Source: Leptonema sp964619535 (GTDB lineage Bacteria; Spirochaetota; Leptospiria; Leptospirales; Leptonemataceae). Taken from it: a DNA stretch of 64,000 nt. The position numbers and the translations under genes are program-made. The DNA lies in NCBI GenBank assembly GCA_964619535.1, contig CAZUEX010000006.1, positions 62,001-126,000 of the forward strand. The letters are read 5' to 3'. Numbering within the stretch: position 1 is the first letter of the stretch; each line of letters opens with the position of its first letter. Under the pieces are notes generated by a model. The model saw only the letters and a program-made list of their open reading frames with translations. It searched no databases and had not been told where the DNA came from. Shown in pieces: positions 16,159 to 24,882 of the stretch.

Positions 16159-17592
16159 ATGAGAAAGATCATTCATAGAACGAGCGCCGGGCTCCTGGCC
16201 GCCCTCTCGCTTCTGGCAGGCACGCTTTTTGCGGAAGATGCTGCAGAAGTGCTATCCTTCGAAAAGATCTGGGAGAAGGTTGAAAAACACTCAGACTCTT
16301 TAAAAGCAGCAAGGCTCGATGCGCAGGCTGCCAAAATCGGTAAAGACCGGATGAGTCGTCACTGGCTGCCCCGGGTGTACACGGATCTGCGAGCGTTCCA
16401 GACCAACAATCCGCTCACGATCTTCGGCAGTACACTCTTGCAGCGGCAGGCAAGCAGTGCTGACTTTATGACTCGCGAGAAGGTGGACAGCCTCGAAAGT
16501 TTACAGGCCCTTTCCGAGAATCCGTCAGACATTACACCATTGATCCGTCCCGACACGCTGAACAATCCGGGTGTGCAGAGCTTCGGAATGGGAACCATCG
16601 GCGTCGACCTTCCTTTATACGAAGCAGGGGCCCGCAGCGCTGCCGCACGGATGTATGCAAAGATGTCAGAGGCCCTGAACCTTCAGGCCCTGCATACGGA
16701 ACTGGACGAATACACCCTGACCGCCTCGGCCTACGGCCAGCTTATGGTCCTCGACCGTGAGTATGCTGAGCTGAGAAATCTTCAGTACGCCGTCAACAGG
16801 ATACTGGCACGCTACCAGGTAGGCTCTGCCGGCAACCCTGTTGGATATTCAGGCCTGCTTGGCCTGCGCGGGCTTGGCAATCGGCTGGAAGCCCTTCAGC
16901 TGCAGAACAGAACCCGTCGACAGGCCCTTCTCGAATATCTCTCTGAGATGACAGGAGGCCTGCCCGAGACCTGGACGCCAGAGAACCAGGAGGCAAAGGC
17001 ATTTGCGGCGGCCTATCTGCAATATGGCGATTTAGAGGCTGGTCCCTCCTTCCGCACCCGTTTCTATCAGAAGATGGTAGAGGCCCAGGAAGAGAAAGCG
17101 GTCATCGACACGGCACCGCTGCGACCGAAGACCGGACTCTTCGCAGAAGCACAGGCCGTTACAGGTGATCGCTCCACCGGCACCAACTACACGGCAGGCT
17201 TCTACTTTCAGATGATGCTTCTCTCACCCACCGACCTCGAGGCCGGTTCACAGGCAGAGAAGGAGCTGGAAGCGGCCAGGCTGCGAGCCAAGGACGCTGT
17301 GGAAAAAGAGAAGCTTATGCTCGATAAACTCACGTCAGCCGAAAAGGCTCTGGATCGCAGCATCGATCTGTTGCGTCAGTCCAGGGTGCTTTTGCAACGA
17401 CAAACGGCTACATCTATGAATCTGTTCCAGAACGGAGCGATCAACGCCCTTCAGTTAACGGAGGTCTTTTCACGTCGAGCTGACCTGATCCTGGCCCTTT
17501 CGCAGGCTGAAACGGAGTATTTGCAGGTCAGAAGTGGACTCGTAACCCTGCGAAATCGCCAGGGCATTCAAACCAGAGGAGAAGCGGAGTAA
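16159..17592 (+). CDS. TolC-family outer-membrane efflux protein
   Basis: 477 residues. A signal peptide ends near LLAGTLFAE (about residue 26). The mature protein shows the duplicated helical-hairpin plan of TolC/OprM proteins: FEKIWEKVEKHSDSLKAARLDAQAAKIGKDRMSRHWLP in the first repeat, and long charged helices (EAARLRAKDAVEKEKLMLDKLTSAEKALDRSIDLL) in the second. It would form the outer-membrane exit duct of the RND pump encoded three bases downstream. The start follows a possible operator at 16100-16121. No membrane-fusion (adaptor) gene lies beside the pair. Confidence 0.85.
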   Translation: MRKIIHRTSAGLLAALSLLAGTLFAEDAAEVLSFEKIWEKVEKHSDSLKAARLDAQAAKIGKDRMSRHWLPRVYTDLRAFQTNNPLTIFGSTLLQRQASSADFMTREKVDSLESLQALSENPSDITPLIRPDTLNNPGVQSFGMGTIGVDLPLYEAGARSAAARMYAKMSEALNLQALHTELDEYTLTASAYGQLMVLDREYAELRNLQYAVNRILARYQVGSAGNPVGYSGLLGLRGLGNRLEALQLQNRTRRQALLEYLSEMTGGLPETWTPENQEAKAFAAAYLQYGDLEAGPSFRTRFYQKMVEAQEEKAVIDTAPLRPKTGLFAEAQAVTGDRSTGTNYTAGFYFQMMLLSPTDLEAGSQAEKELEAARLRAKDAVEKEKLMLDKLTSAEKALDRSIDLLRQSRVLLQRQTATSMNLFQNGAINALQLTEVFSRRADLILALSQAETEYLQVRSGLVTLRNRQGIQTRGEAE

Positions 17593-17595
17593 TAT

Positions 17596-20500
17596 ATGGC
17601 GAAAAGAAGTCTCATGGCTGATAACCTTGATTATCCGCCATCATCAAACGAATCCGAGAAGAAAGGCCTGGCCGGTAAGCTTGCTGCTGCCTTTGCACAG
17701 TCCCGTCTAACGCCGGTTATCGCTGTGGCCTCCATTCTCATGGGCATCATGGCCACGCTGATCACCCCTAAAGAGGAAGAGCCACAGATCTCCGTGCCCA
17801 TGATAGACGTCATGATCCCGGCGCCGGGGTTTGAACCGAAAGAGGTAGAACGCAAGATTACAGAAGTGGTGGAACGTGCTGTCTGGGGATTGGAAGGCGT
17901 TGAATACGTCTATTCCACCAGTATGCCTCACTTCTCCATGATTACCGTGCGCTTCAAGGTTGGGGACAACATGGAAACCTCCCTTGTAAAGGTGCACCAC
18001 AAGGTCATGGAGATCCGGCACATGCTGCCCAAACATGCCCTCGACCCTGAGGTTAAGGCCTTTTCCATCGACGACGTTCCCTTCCTTGCCCTGAGTTTTC
18101 ATTCCAGTCAAAGAGATGACTATGAGCTGCGAACGCTGATCGCTCCACTTGCGCGAGAGCTTTCAAGTACACCCGATCTCAGTCGTGTCGACATGATGGG
18201 CGGATTGCGAAGGGCCATTCGCGTCATAGTCGATCCGAAAAGAGCATCTGCACGAGGCGTTTCAACTGCCGATGTTGCCCGTGCCCTGCAGTTAAGCGAC
18301 GCCTATGCTCCGGGCGGAAAAAACTGGAGCGATACAGCAGTTTACGATGTAGAACTGGGTGGCAGACTGAATACAGCGAAGGATATTGAGAATATTGCCG
18401 TCGGTCAGCGCGGCGGGATGGTCGTTCGTATCAGAGACGTGGCCTATGTTGTGGAAGGGCCGGAAGAACGCACCCGGATCTCGTATCTCTCTCGCAAGAA
18501 TGAAGAGGGTGCCATCGAAACATCGCAGGCCGTTACCATTGCCTTTGCAAAACGAAAAGGCACGAACGTTGTAACTCTGGCAAATGACCTCCTGAATCGA
18601 GCGGAAACCTTCAGAGCATCGCTGCCTGAAGACGTCCAGATGGAGATCATCCGGAACTACGGCGATACGGCTCGCGACAAGTTCATCGAACTTATCGAAC
18701 ACCTTCTGATCGCCGTCATTTCTGTCGGTGCCCTCATCGCATTGATGATGGGACTGCGCTCGGCCGCCGTGGTGACGATAGCCATTCCCGTTACACTGGC
18801 CCTTGCACTTGCCGTTTATTACTTCCTTGGATACACGCTGAACAGGGTAACCCTTTTTGCCCTGATCTTCTCTATTGGTATCCTGGTGGATGATGCCATT
18901 GTGGTAGTTGAAAACATTGAGCGCCACATAAGGATCCATCGTAACAAGAACTTTGTAAAACTTGTGGTCGATGCCGTGGCAGAAGTAGGGAACCCCACCA
19001 TTCTTGCTACCTTTACGGTCATTGCAGCCGTGATGCCGATGGCCTTCGTTCGTGGCCTGATGGGCCCCTACATGAAGCCGATTCCGGTCGGTGCCAGCGT
19101 GGCCATGCTGTTCTCGCTCTTCGTTGCCTTCATTGTTACGCCATGGGCATCGGTGAAGCTGCTGGCAGGCATGAAGCACCATGATGAAGACGAAGAGGTA
19201 GAACCGACAGGCCTCTTTGCCAAACCCAGAAAGCTACTGAACAAACTGATCTATCGAATCCCAACACAGCTAACACAGGACATCGTCGACGACCGCAAGC
19301 GCTTCTTTGTCTTTACCGGTGTGCTTGTAGCAACCCTCGTTGTGTCGATGGGATTCTTTGCCGTAAAACTGGTGCGGGTGAAGATGCTTCCTTTCGATAA
19401 CAAGAATGAATTCCAGGTGCTGCTGGATTATCCGACAACAACGCCACTTGAGAAGAATGCAGAGCTTTCGAAAGAGCTTGCTGCGGCCCTGCTGGAAGAT
19501 CCCGACGTCCTTACCGTGCAGACCTTCAGCGGAGAAGCCGCTCCCTACTCATTCCTGGGTATGGTCAAGCATACCTTTATGCGACGTGCAGACTATATGA
19601 CCGACCTGCAGGTGGTGCTGAAAGATAAAAGTGAACGCAGCCGGTCCAGCCACCAGATCATCACAGAACTGCGCCCCACGATTGCGGAGTTTGCAAAACG
19701 CCACGGCGTGGTCTCGAAGGTGCTCGAGATTCCGCCAGGACCGCCCGTTATGGCAACGATGGTTGCTGAAATCTACGGTCCCACAGAAGAGGATCGCATC
19801 AAGGCCGCTGCTGAGGTTAGGCGTATCATCGAGCAGTATCCGGACTTTGTTGACATCGATGTTTCCTATCGCCCGGGACGCGAACGGATGGTCTATCAGT
19901 TTGATCCCTTCCAGGGAGGTCTGCTCGGCGTTCCGTCCTCTCATGCTGTCGGCACAGGCTATTACATCTTCAACGATGTTTCGCTTTTCACGATCGGCGA
20001 TGTGAAGAGCCCCGAAGACGTTCCCGTTATGCTTTCGGTAACGCAGGATGTCCGTTCGGGAAAAGCTCCTTTAAAAGGACAGAAGGTGATGAGCTTTGAA
20101 TCCGGCACCGTGGACGTTGACCGGCTGTTCCGTTCTCCAGAGATGCGTTCATCACAGCCGCTCTTCCGGAAAAACCTGAAACCGGTCGTCTACGTATTCA
20201 GTGAGCTGACGGGGGCAGAAGAGGCTCCGGTTTATGGCATCCTGAAGGTGCAGGATCAGATCCCCTACAAGATTCAAACAGCAGAGGTCCCCTGGGATAC
20301 CCGTGAACCCATCGTAAAGTGGGATGGCGAATGGTTTATCACCTATGAGGTTTTCCGTGATCTCGGTGCTGCCTTTGCTGCCGTGCTTGTGCTGATCTAC
20401 ATCTTTGTTCTCGGATGGTTTAGAAGCTATACGGTGCCGCTTCTGATTATGGCTCCGATTCCAATCTCCTTGATCGGCATCATCCCGGGACACTGGATAA

Positions 20501-20853
20501 CCGGAACCTACTTCACGGCTACGTCGATGATTGGATTCATTGCCGGTGCCGGTATTATTGTGAGGAACTCCATCATCCTCGTGGACTTTATCGAGCAACG
20601 CCTGTCTGAAGGGGCGGAGGTTAAATGGGCCTGTATACAGGCCGGGCTCGTTCGCTACAGACCGATGATTCTTACGGCAGCTGCCGTCATCGTCGGAACG
20701 GCCGTAATCCTCTTTGATCCCATCTTCTCAGGTCTGGCCGTAAGCCTGATGTTCGGTTCTGCCGTATCCACCATACTGAGCCGGGTATTTGTTCCGGCCA
20801 TGTATTACTGGTTCATCGGTGAAAAAAGGATCCACGAACTTCAGGAGCCGTAA
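17596..20853 (+). CDS. RND-family efflux transporter (AcrB/HAE1-type)
   Basis: 1085 residues with the doubled RND plan: one membrane segment, a large periplasmic loop and six segments, repeated. The membrane motif FSIGILVDDAIVVVENIERH carries the paired Asp of the proton relay found in drug-type (HAE) pumps rather than heavy-metal pumps. A matching second-half motif is GFIAGAGIIVRNSIILVDFIEQRL. It should export substrates by proton antiport through the TolC partner upstream. A GGAG precedes the ATG, which is three bases after the TolC stop. Substrate unknown. The N-terminal 35 residues before the first segment are longer than in AcrB. A terminator follows. Confidence 0.85.
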   Translation: MAKRSLMADNLDYPPSSNESEKKGLAGKLAAAFAQSRLTPVIAVASILMGIMATLITPKEEEPQISVPMIDVMIPAPGFEPKEVERKITEVVERAVWGLEGVEYVYSTSMPHFSMITVRFKVGDNMETSLVKVHHKVMEIRHMLPKHALDPEVKAFSIDDVPFLALSFHSSQRDDYELRTLIAPLARELSSTPDLSRVDMMGGLRRAIRVIVDPKRASARGVSTADVARALQLSDAYAPGGKNWSDTAVYDVELGGRLNTAKDIENIAVGQRGGMVVRIRDVAYVVEGPEERTRISYLSRKNEEGAIETSQAVTIAFAKRKGTNVVTLANDLLNRAETFRASLPEDVQMEIIRNYGDTARDKFIELIEHLLIAVISVGALIALMMGLRSAAVVTIAIPVTLALALAVYYFLGYTLNRVTLFALIFSIGILVDDAIVVVENIERHIRIHRNKNFVKLVVDAVAEVGNPTILATFTVIAAVMPMAFVRGLMGPYMKPIPVGASVAMLFSLFVAFIVTPWASVKLLAGMKHHDEDEEVEPTGLFAKPRKLLNKLIYRIPTQLTQDIVDDRKRFFVFTGVLVATLVVSMGFFAVKLVRVKMLPFDNKNEFQVLLDYPTTTPLEKNAELSKELAAALLEDPDVLTVQTFSGEAAPYSFLGMVKHTFMRRADYMTDLQVVLKDKSERSRSSHQIITELRPTIAEFAKRHGVVSKVLEIPPGPPVMATMVAEIYGPTEEDRIKAAAEVRRIIEQYPDFVDIDVSYRPGRERMVYQFDPFQGGLLGVPSSHAVGTGYYIFNDVSLFTIGDVKSPEDVPVMLSVTQDVRSGKAPLKGQKVMSFESGTVDVDRLFRSPEMRSSQPLFRKNLKPVVYVFSELTGAEEAPVYGILKVQDQIPYKIQTAEVPWDTREPIVKWDGEWFITYEVFRDLGAAFAAVLVLIYIFVLGWFRSYTVPLLIMAPIPISLIGIIPGHWITGTYFTATSMIGFIAGAGIIVRNSIILVDFIEQRLSEGAEVKWACIQAGLVRYRPMILTAAAVIVGTAVILFDPIFSGLAVSLMFGSAVSTILSRVFVPAMYYWFIGEKRIHELQEP

Positions 20854-20879
20854 TCCCTCCTCTACCTGAAACCCACCAT

Positions 20880-20911
20880 GGAGAAGGATCGTCAGGTCCT
20901 TCTCCTTTTTT
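20880..20911 (+). terminator. Rho-independent terminator after the TolC/RND operon
   Basis: GGAGAAGGA - TCGTCAGG - TCCTTCTCC (9 bp perfect stem, 8-base loop) followed by TTTTTT, 26 bases past the RND stop codon. Confidence 0.9.
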
Positions 20912-20997
20912 ATCATTTTTACATAATACTCTCACAAAACGCATTTTCGTCGCAAAAGTTATTGCCATTCTGAACAGTTTTTATTGTTTGAAACTCA

Positions 20998-21822
20998 GTG
21001 AACTGGTTAACACGACAACCTTTTTTACTCTTTGCGGCCTTCCTTATGCTGGTCTCCTATCAATCCGATGTTCGACCTCTGCATGCCTTTGGCCCGGGAG
21101 GCCCTTATGATCATCATCATATCCTTGTTGAAGCACTGGCCCGTTTCACGGATGGCTCAGAGTGGGAAGTAAATCCGGTGTGCACGGGAATGCTTGGCAA
21201 CTTTGCCTATACAAGCGACGCCGAGCTGGGCGATCTCGATGTATATCATTGCGATAACAGCAATTTCTACGGCTGCAGTATGATGCTTGATCGTCTGAAA
21301 AGGAATGCCCGCAATGCCACCAACCAGGTAGAGGCCATGCGTGACCTGGCTCTTGCACTGCATATCGTGCAGGACTTCTATGCCCATTCCAACTGGGTGG
21401 AACGCTACAGGTTTACCATGGTTCTCGCTCCGATTGAGGCGATGAAGGATGTGCCTGCCCCTGCATGGCTGCAATCGGGAATCTATCCCGATGCGCTGGC
21501 GGCCGCTGCCAGCGGTGACCCGCTGGTCAACTATTACTGCATGCTTACCCCTGAAGAGGCATGGGAAGAGGCATTTCCCCATGCCGGACATGCCTGCATC
21601 AACAAGGATGCAAACGCCCCCGGACGTGGCGGCACGGTGGTAAACGGAAGCTTCATTACATACCATGAACTGGCGGGGGAATATGCCATACGGCACAGCG
21701 TTGAGCTGCTCAAGACCTTTCAGCGAACCGTACCGATGTTTCAGAGCTGCCTTCTACCCAAACAGCTTACCTTCGGCTGCAGTCAGGCCGTTGCAGAGCG
21801 GTTCACCCTGAAACGGTGGTAA
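20998..21822 (+). CDS. Secreted Het-C/zinc phospholipase C-like protein
   Basis: 274 residues from the GTG at 20998; an ATG at 21043 is an alternative. A signal peptide covers about the first 30 residues. The protein is His- and Cys-rich: GPYDHHHILVEALARF near the N-terminus and the block MRDLALALHIVQDFYAHSNWVE (about residue 115-136). The ALHxxQDFYAHSNW pattern is shared by Het-C-like proteins and the zinc-dependent phospholipase C/P1-nuclease fold, where His and Asp bind a tri-zinc site. A hydrolytic role is likely but the substrate is unknown. A run of Cys (VCTGMLG, YHCDN, YGCSMM, ACINKD) suggests disulfides, consistent with export. Confidence 0.55.
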   Translation: MNWLTRQPFLLFAAFLMLVSYQSDVRPLHAFGPGGPYDHHHILVEALARFTDGSEWEVNPVCTGMLGNFAYTSDAELGDLDVYHCDNSNFYGCSMMLDRLKRNARNATNQVEAMRDLALALHIVQDFYAHSNWVERYRFTMVLAPIEAMKDVPAPAWLQSGIYPDALAAAASGDPLVNYYCMLTPEEAWEEAFPHAGHACINKDANAPGRGGTVVNGSFITYHELAGEYAIRHSVELLKTFQRTVPMFQSCLLPKQLTFGCSQAVAERFTLKRW

Positions 21823-21891
21823 TCCGTTTTTCGCAGTTTTCTCTGCAGTGCCGTCTATTTCCACGGGGATGCAATCCGACAATAGGAATGG

Positions 21892-23106
21892 ATGTCTCAC
21901 CCTCAGTGGCAGATTACCAACGGATGGATTCCAGGATTTGACGAACGTCCTGTTAGCATTCGCATCGAAGACCATCGCATCAAACGCATCGCTACAGGAC
22001 CGGGCGATGCGGAGCTGTCTGTAGATCTGCGCGGCCTGGCCATTTTGCCGGCCTTCATCAACGGTCATGACAACCTGCTGGCCACCTACCTGCCGTTTCA
22101 GGGCCGTAACTGGCCACATCGCACCTGGCTTTCCTGGGACAATGAGATCAAAGCATCGGCTCTCTTTGCCGAACGCATGTTGATTACCCCGGAAGACCTC
22201 TACCTGCTCGGGGCCTATCGCAATCTTCTCTCCGCGTCGGTCTTTGTCGTAGACCATATTCCGCACTTTGTCAGGCGCCCCTTTGAAAACGACCTGCCGG
22301 TCCGTCTTCTGTCAGACTTTGGCCTGGCCCATTCCGTCAGCTCCTACGCCCTGAACTGGGGGAAGGGGATTCGCGCCGAATATGAATATGCCGTTGAAAA
22401 CGACCTGCCGTTTATCCTGCACATTGCAGAAGGCTTTGACCGGGACTCAAAACAGTCCCTGCGACAGCTGGACGAGATGAAGGCCCTTGGCGAAAACACC
22501 GTCCTGGTCCATGGCCTGTCCCTTTCTGACAATGATCTGGACCGCATCGCAGAAAAAGGGGCACATCTGGTCTGGTGTCCGCCAAGCAACCGATACCTCT
22601 ACAATGCCCGGCCACCTGTAGAAAGGGCGCTGCAACGCGGCATCAACGTCTGTCTGGGCACGGACAGCGCCATGGCCGGCGGAATGGGCATGATTGAGTC
22701 GCTGCAGGGGGCTCTGGACGAAAACATCCCCGGCCTGGAGCCGCTGGATGTCCTGGCCATGGCCACGGTCAATGCTGCACGGGCCTTTCGCCTGAAGGAT
22801 CGCGGCTCTCTGGGAGCGGGACAATGGGCCGACCTGGTAATTTTCAACCGGCGCCCGACCGATAATTTAAGAGAATTCATGCAAACTCTGGAAATGGAGG
22901 ATGTCTTTCTGGTTGTGCGGGAGGGCATCCCTGTTTACGGTGATGCATCGCTGGACAAATTGTTCCAGTCCTTTTCCGTGGAAACGGATTGCATTACCGT
23001 GCAGAAATCGGTGAAGCTTGTGCAAAAGGGGATGCAGGATTTGCTCGGGCGAATCCGTATGCAAACAGGCAAAGAGATACAGTTTCCTTTCTTGCCGGTC
23101 GGATAA
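21892..23106 (+). CDS. Amidohydrolase-family protein with altered metal motif
   Basis: 404 residues. Composite N- and C-terminal beta domain (ITNGWIPGFDERPVSIRIEDHRI) around a TIM-barrel typical of the chlorohydrolase/deaminase group: LPAFINGHDNLL (H59), FILHIAEGFDRDS, NTVLVHGLSL, CLGTDSAMAGG and GSLGAGQWADLVIFN. The first metal motif of the family is HxH; here it reads H59-D-N61, so one metal ligand is replaced by Asn while the others (His, Glu, His, Asp) remain. The substrate cannot be inferred. The next gene starts six bases after the stop, so it is probably co-transcribed with the cyclic-nucleotide-domain genes. Confidence 0.75.
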   Translation: MSHPQWQITNGWIPGFDERPVSIRIEDHRIKRIATGPGDAELSVDLRGLAILPAFINGHDNLLATYLPFQGRNWPHRTWLSWDNEIKASALFAERMLITPEDLYLLGAYRNLLSASVFVVDHIPHFVRRPFENDLPVRLLSDFGLAHSVSSYALNWGKGIRAEYEYAVENDLPFILHIAEGFDRDSKQSLRQLDEMKALGENTVLVHGLSLSDNDLDRIAEKGAHLVWCPPSNRYLYNARPPVERALQRGINVCLGTDSAMAGGMGMIESLQGALDENIPGLEPLDVLAMATVNAARAFRLKDRGSLGAGQWADLVIFNRRPTDNLREFMQTLEMEDVFLVVREGIPVYGDASLDKLFQSFSVETDCITVQKSVKLVQKGMQDLLGRIRMQTGKEIQFPFLPVG

Positions 23107-23112
23107 CGAAAC

Positions 23113-24198
23113 ATGCCAGTCATCAAGAATTATAACGGCGGCTCGATCATTTACTTCGAAGGAGACAGGGCGGAGGATATCTACGTTCTGCAAAGCGGTC
23201 GCGTTGTGCTGATCAGTACGTCCATAGACACCGGTGAAGAAATCCGGGAGGATGTGCAGATCGGCGAATTCTTCGGTGTAAAGTCCTCTCTGGGCCGCTA
23301 TCCAAGAGAGGAAACGGCCCAGGTCATCGGCAAGACCAATGTCATCGTCTTCAAGCAGCCTGAATTCGAGCAGATGGTCATGAAGAATACACGTCTGATC
23401 ATCAAGATGCTCAAGGTCTTCTCGAAGCAGCTGCGCGAAATCCATCGCAAGGTCCGGCAGATTTTGAAGGCCGGTTCGACACGTGATCCTGAGTACGAGC
23501 TGATGAATGTTGCCGAGTCCTTTTACAGATCCGGGAACATTGATCATGCTGTGTATGCCTTTGAACGCTATCTTACATATTATCCCGAAGGCCCCTATGC
23601 AAGCCGGGCCCAGGACCTTTTGACGATGGCCCGTAAGGGGCAGACGTATCCGCATGGCTACGTTTCCCTTGAATCCGTGGCCGTTGAGCCCGCTGCCGCT
23701 TCGACAAATGCCTCTTTTATGAAGGCAGCCTCATTGCCGGCCAGTGCTGCCGATGATCCGTTCGCCTTCCCTGAAGAGCCCTTCGTCGATGAGCCCGTCG
23801 AAGCGAACCCAACACCCGTTGAACAGCTTTCAAAGGCCAGGGAGCTTTTTGCAGCAGGAGAGTTTCAGTCAGCCCTTGAGAGCTTTGAAGAGTTGCTTTC
23901 GCGTAACGATATATCGCAGAAGCCAGACAAGGATGCCAGAGAGGCTGCATTGTTTGAAAAAGGCAGGTGCCTGATCAAACTGAAGCAGCTGCCAGATGCA
24001 GCCAACGCTTTAACCGACTACCTCAAAACCTATCCAACAGGCAGCTACGTAAAGCAGGCATTTTTTCAACTCGGCCTGATTGCCGAGATTGGCGGGAACC
24101 CGGAAAGGGCCCGAACCTTTTATGCGAAAGTCACACAGCTGAAACCGGATGACGAAATTACCGCTCAGGCAAAAACGAGGCTGGAGAAGATATCATGA
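23113..24198 (+). CDS. Cyclic-nucleotide-binding domain protein with TPR repeats
   Basis: 361 residues. The first ~125 are a Crp-type cNMP-binding barrel (GGSIIYFEGDRAEDIYVLQSGRVVLIS, then IGEFFGVKSSL), but no DNA-binding helix-turn-helix follows. A connecting helix runs into tetratricopeptide-like repeats: NVAESFYRSGNIDHAVYAFERYLTYYPEGPYA (about 137-168) and, after a Pro/Ala/Glu-rich linker, two more (SKARELFAAGEFQSALESFEELL; FEKGRCLIKLKQLPDAANALTDYLKTYP). It is thus a ligand-sensing scaffold rather than a transcription factor. Its stop overlaps the start of a second cNMP-domain gene (ATGA), so the two are made together and may act together. Confidence 0.75.
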   Translation: MPVIKNYNGGSIIYFEGDRAEDIYVLQSGRVVLISTSIDTGEEIREDVQIGEFFGVKSSLGRYPREETAQVIGKTNVIVFKQPEFEQMVMKNTRLIIKMLKVFSKQLREIHRKVRQILKAGSTRDPEYELMNVAESFYRSGNIDHAVYAFERYLTYYPEGPYASRAQDLLTMARKGQTYPHGYVSLESVAVEPAAASTNASFMKAASLPASAADDPFAFPEEPFVDEPVEANPTPVEQLSKARELFAAGEFQSALESFEELLSRNDISQKPDKDAREAALFEKGRCLIKLKQLPDAANALTDYLKTYPTGSYVKQAFFQLGLIAEIGGNPERARTFYAKVTQLKPDDEITAQAKTRLEKIS

Positions 24199-24842
24199 GT
24201 ATCATTCTTCCAGAATCTCTTTTTGAGAAGTTTGGCAAGGAATTCGAACCGGGCCAGATCATCTTCTGTGAATGGGAGCCCGGGAATGATTTTTATTTCA
24301 TTCAAAAGGGTCGCGTCAAGATCATCAAGACCTTTGGTAATACCCAGAAAACTCTCGATGTGATGGGAGAAGGCGATATTTTTGGAGAAATGGCCATCCT
24401 CGAAGAGGAGCCCCGCTCTGCTTCTGCCATAGCCGTCGATAACGTCAAGACGCTGCACTTCAACAGAGAGAACTTCGATACTCTGATGAATACACAGCCA
24501 CAACTGGCCTACAGCCTGCTACTCATCTATACGAAACGCATCTACGATGCACGCAGGAGATTGAAGATCCTGTTAATCGATGATCTGAACGTTAAGGTTG
24601 CAGATGTCTTTCTCATGCTGGCTGAAAAGGATCCACACTACGGCCATACCAATCAGATGATCTTCAATATTACCGTGGACGACGTGGCCAACTGGTGCGG
24701 ACAGCCCGTTGATGAAGTGAACCGCGTCATCATGGGCTATGTACGTCAGGGAAAGATCGAACTGTATGCAGATCGCATCGTTGTGCCGAATCTGAAAGAC
24801 CTGCAGCGCGTGGTCAGCTCCAAGAAGAAAAACCTGGTCTGA
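24195..24842 (+). CDS. Crp/Fnr-family regulator
   Basis: 215 residues. The cNMP-binding barrel includes PGQIIFCEWEPGNDFYFIQKGRVKIIKTFG and the phosphate-binding-cassette-like GEGDIFGEMAILEEEPRSASAIAV (with the GE and R-S positions of real cAMP binders). The dimer helix and a C-terminal winged-helix region (FNITVDDVANWCGQPVDEVNRVIMGYVRQGKIELYADRIVV) follow. This recognition helix fits Crp-type DNA binding, though it is less basic than in E. coli Crp. It forms a translationally coupled pair with the upstream cNMP/TPR gene. Its targets are unknown. Confidence 0.8.
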   Translation: MSIILPESLFEKFGKEFEPGQIIFCEWEPGNDFYFIQKGRVKIIKTFGNTQKTLDVMGEGDIFGEMAILEEEPRSASAIAVDNVKTLHFNRENFDTLMNTQPQLAYSLLLIYTKRIYDARRRLKILLIDDLNVKVADVFLMLAEKDPHYGHTNQMIFNITVDDVANWCGQPVDEVNRVIMGYVRQGKIELYADRIVVPNLKDLQRVVSSKKKNLV

Positions 24843-24882
24843 TCGTTCTTTACAGAACGAACGCCTGTAAGAACGCTGTACC

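Noticed and set aside
18292..19182. 296-codon minus-strand ORF inside the RND gene
   Set aside because: His/Asn/Gly-rich low-complexity translation opposite a clear transporter; a codon-bias shadow.
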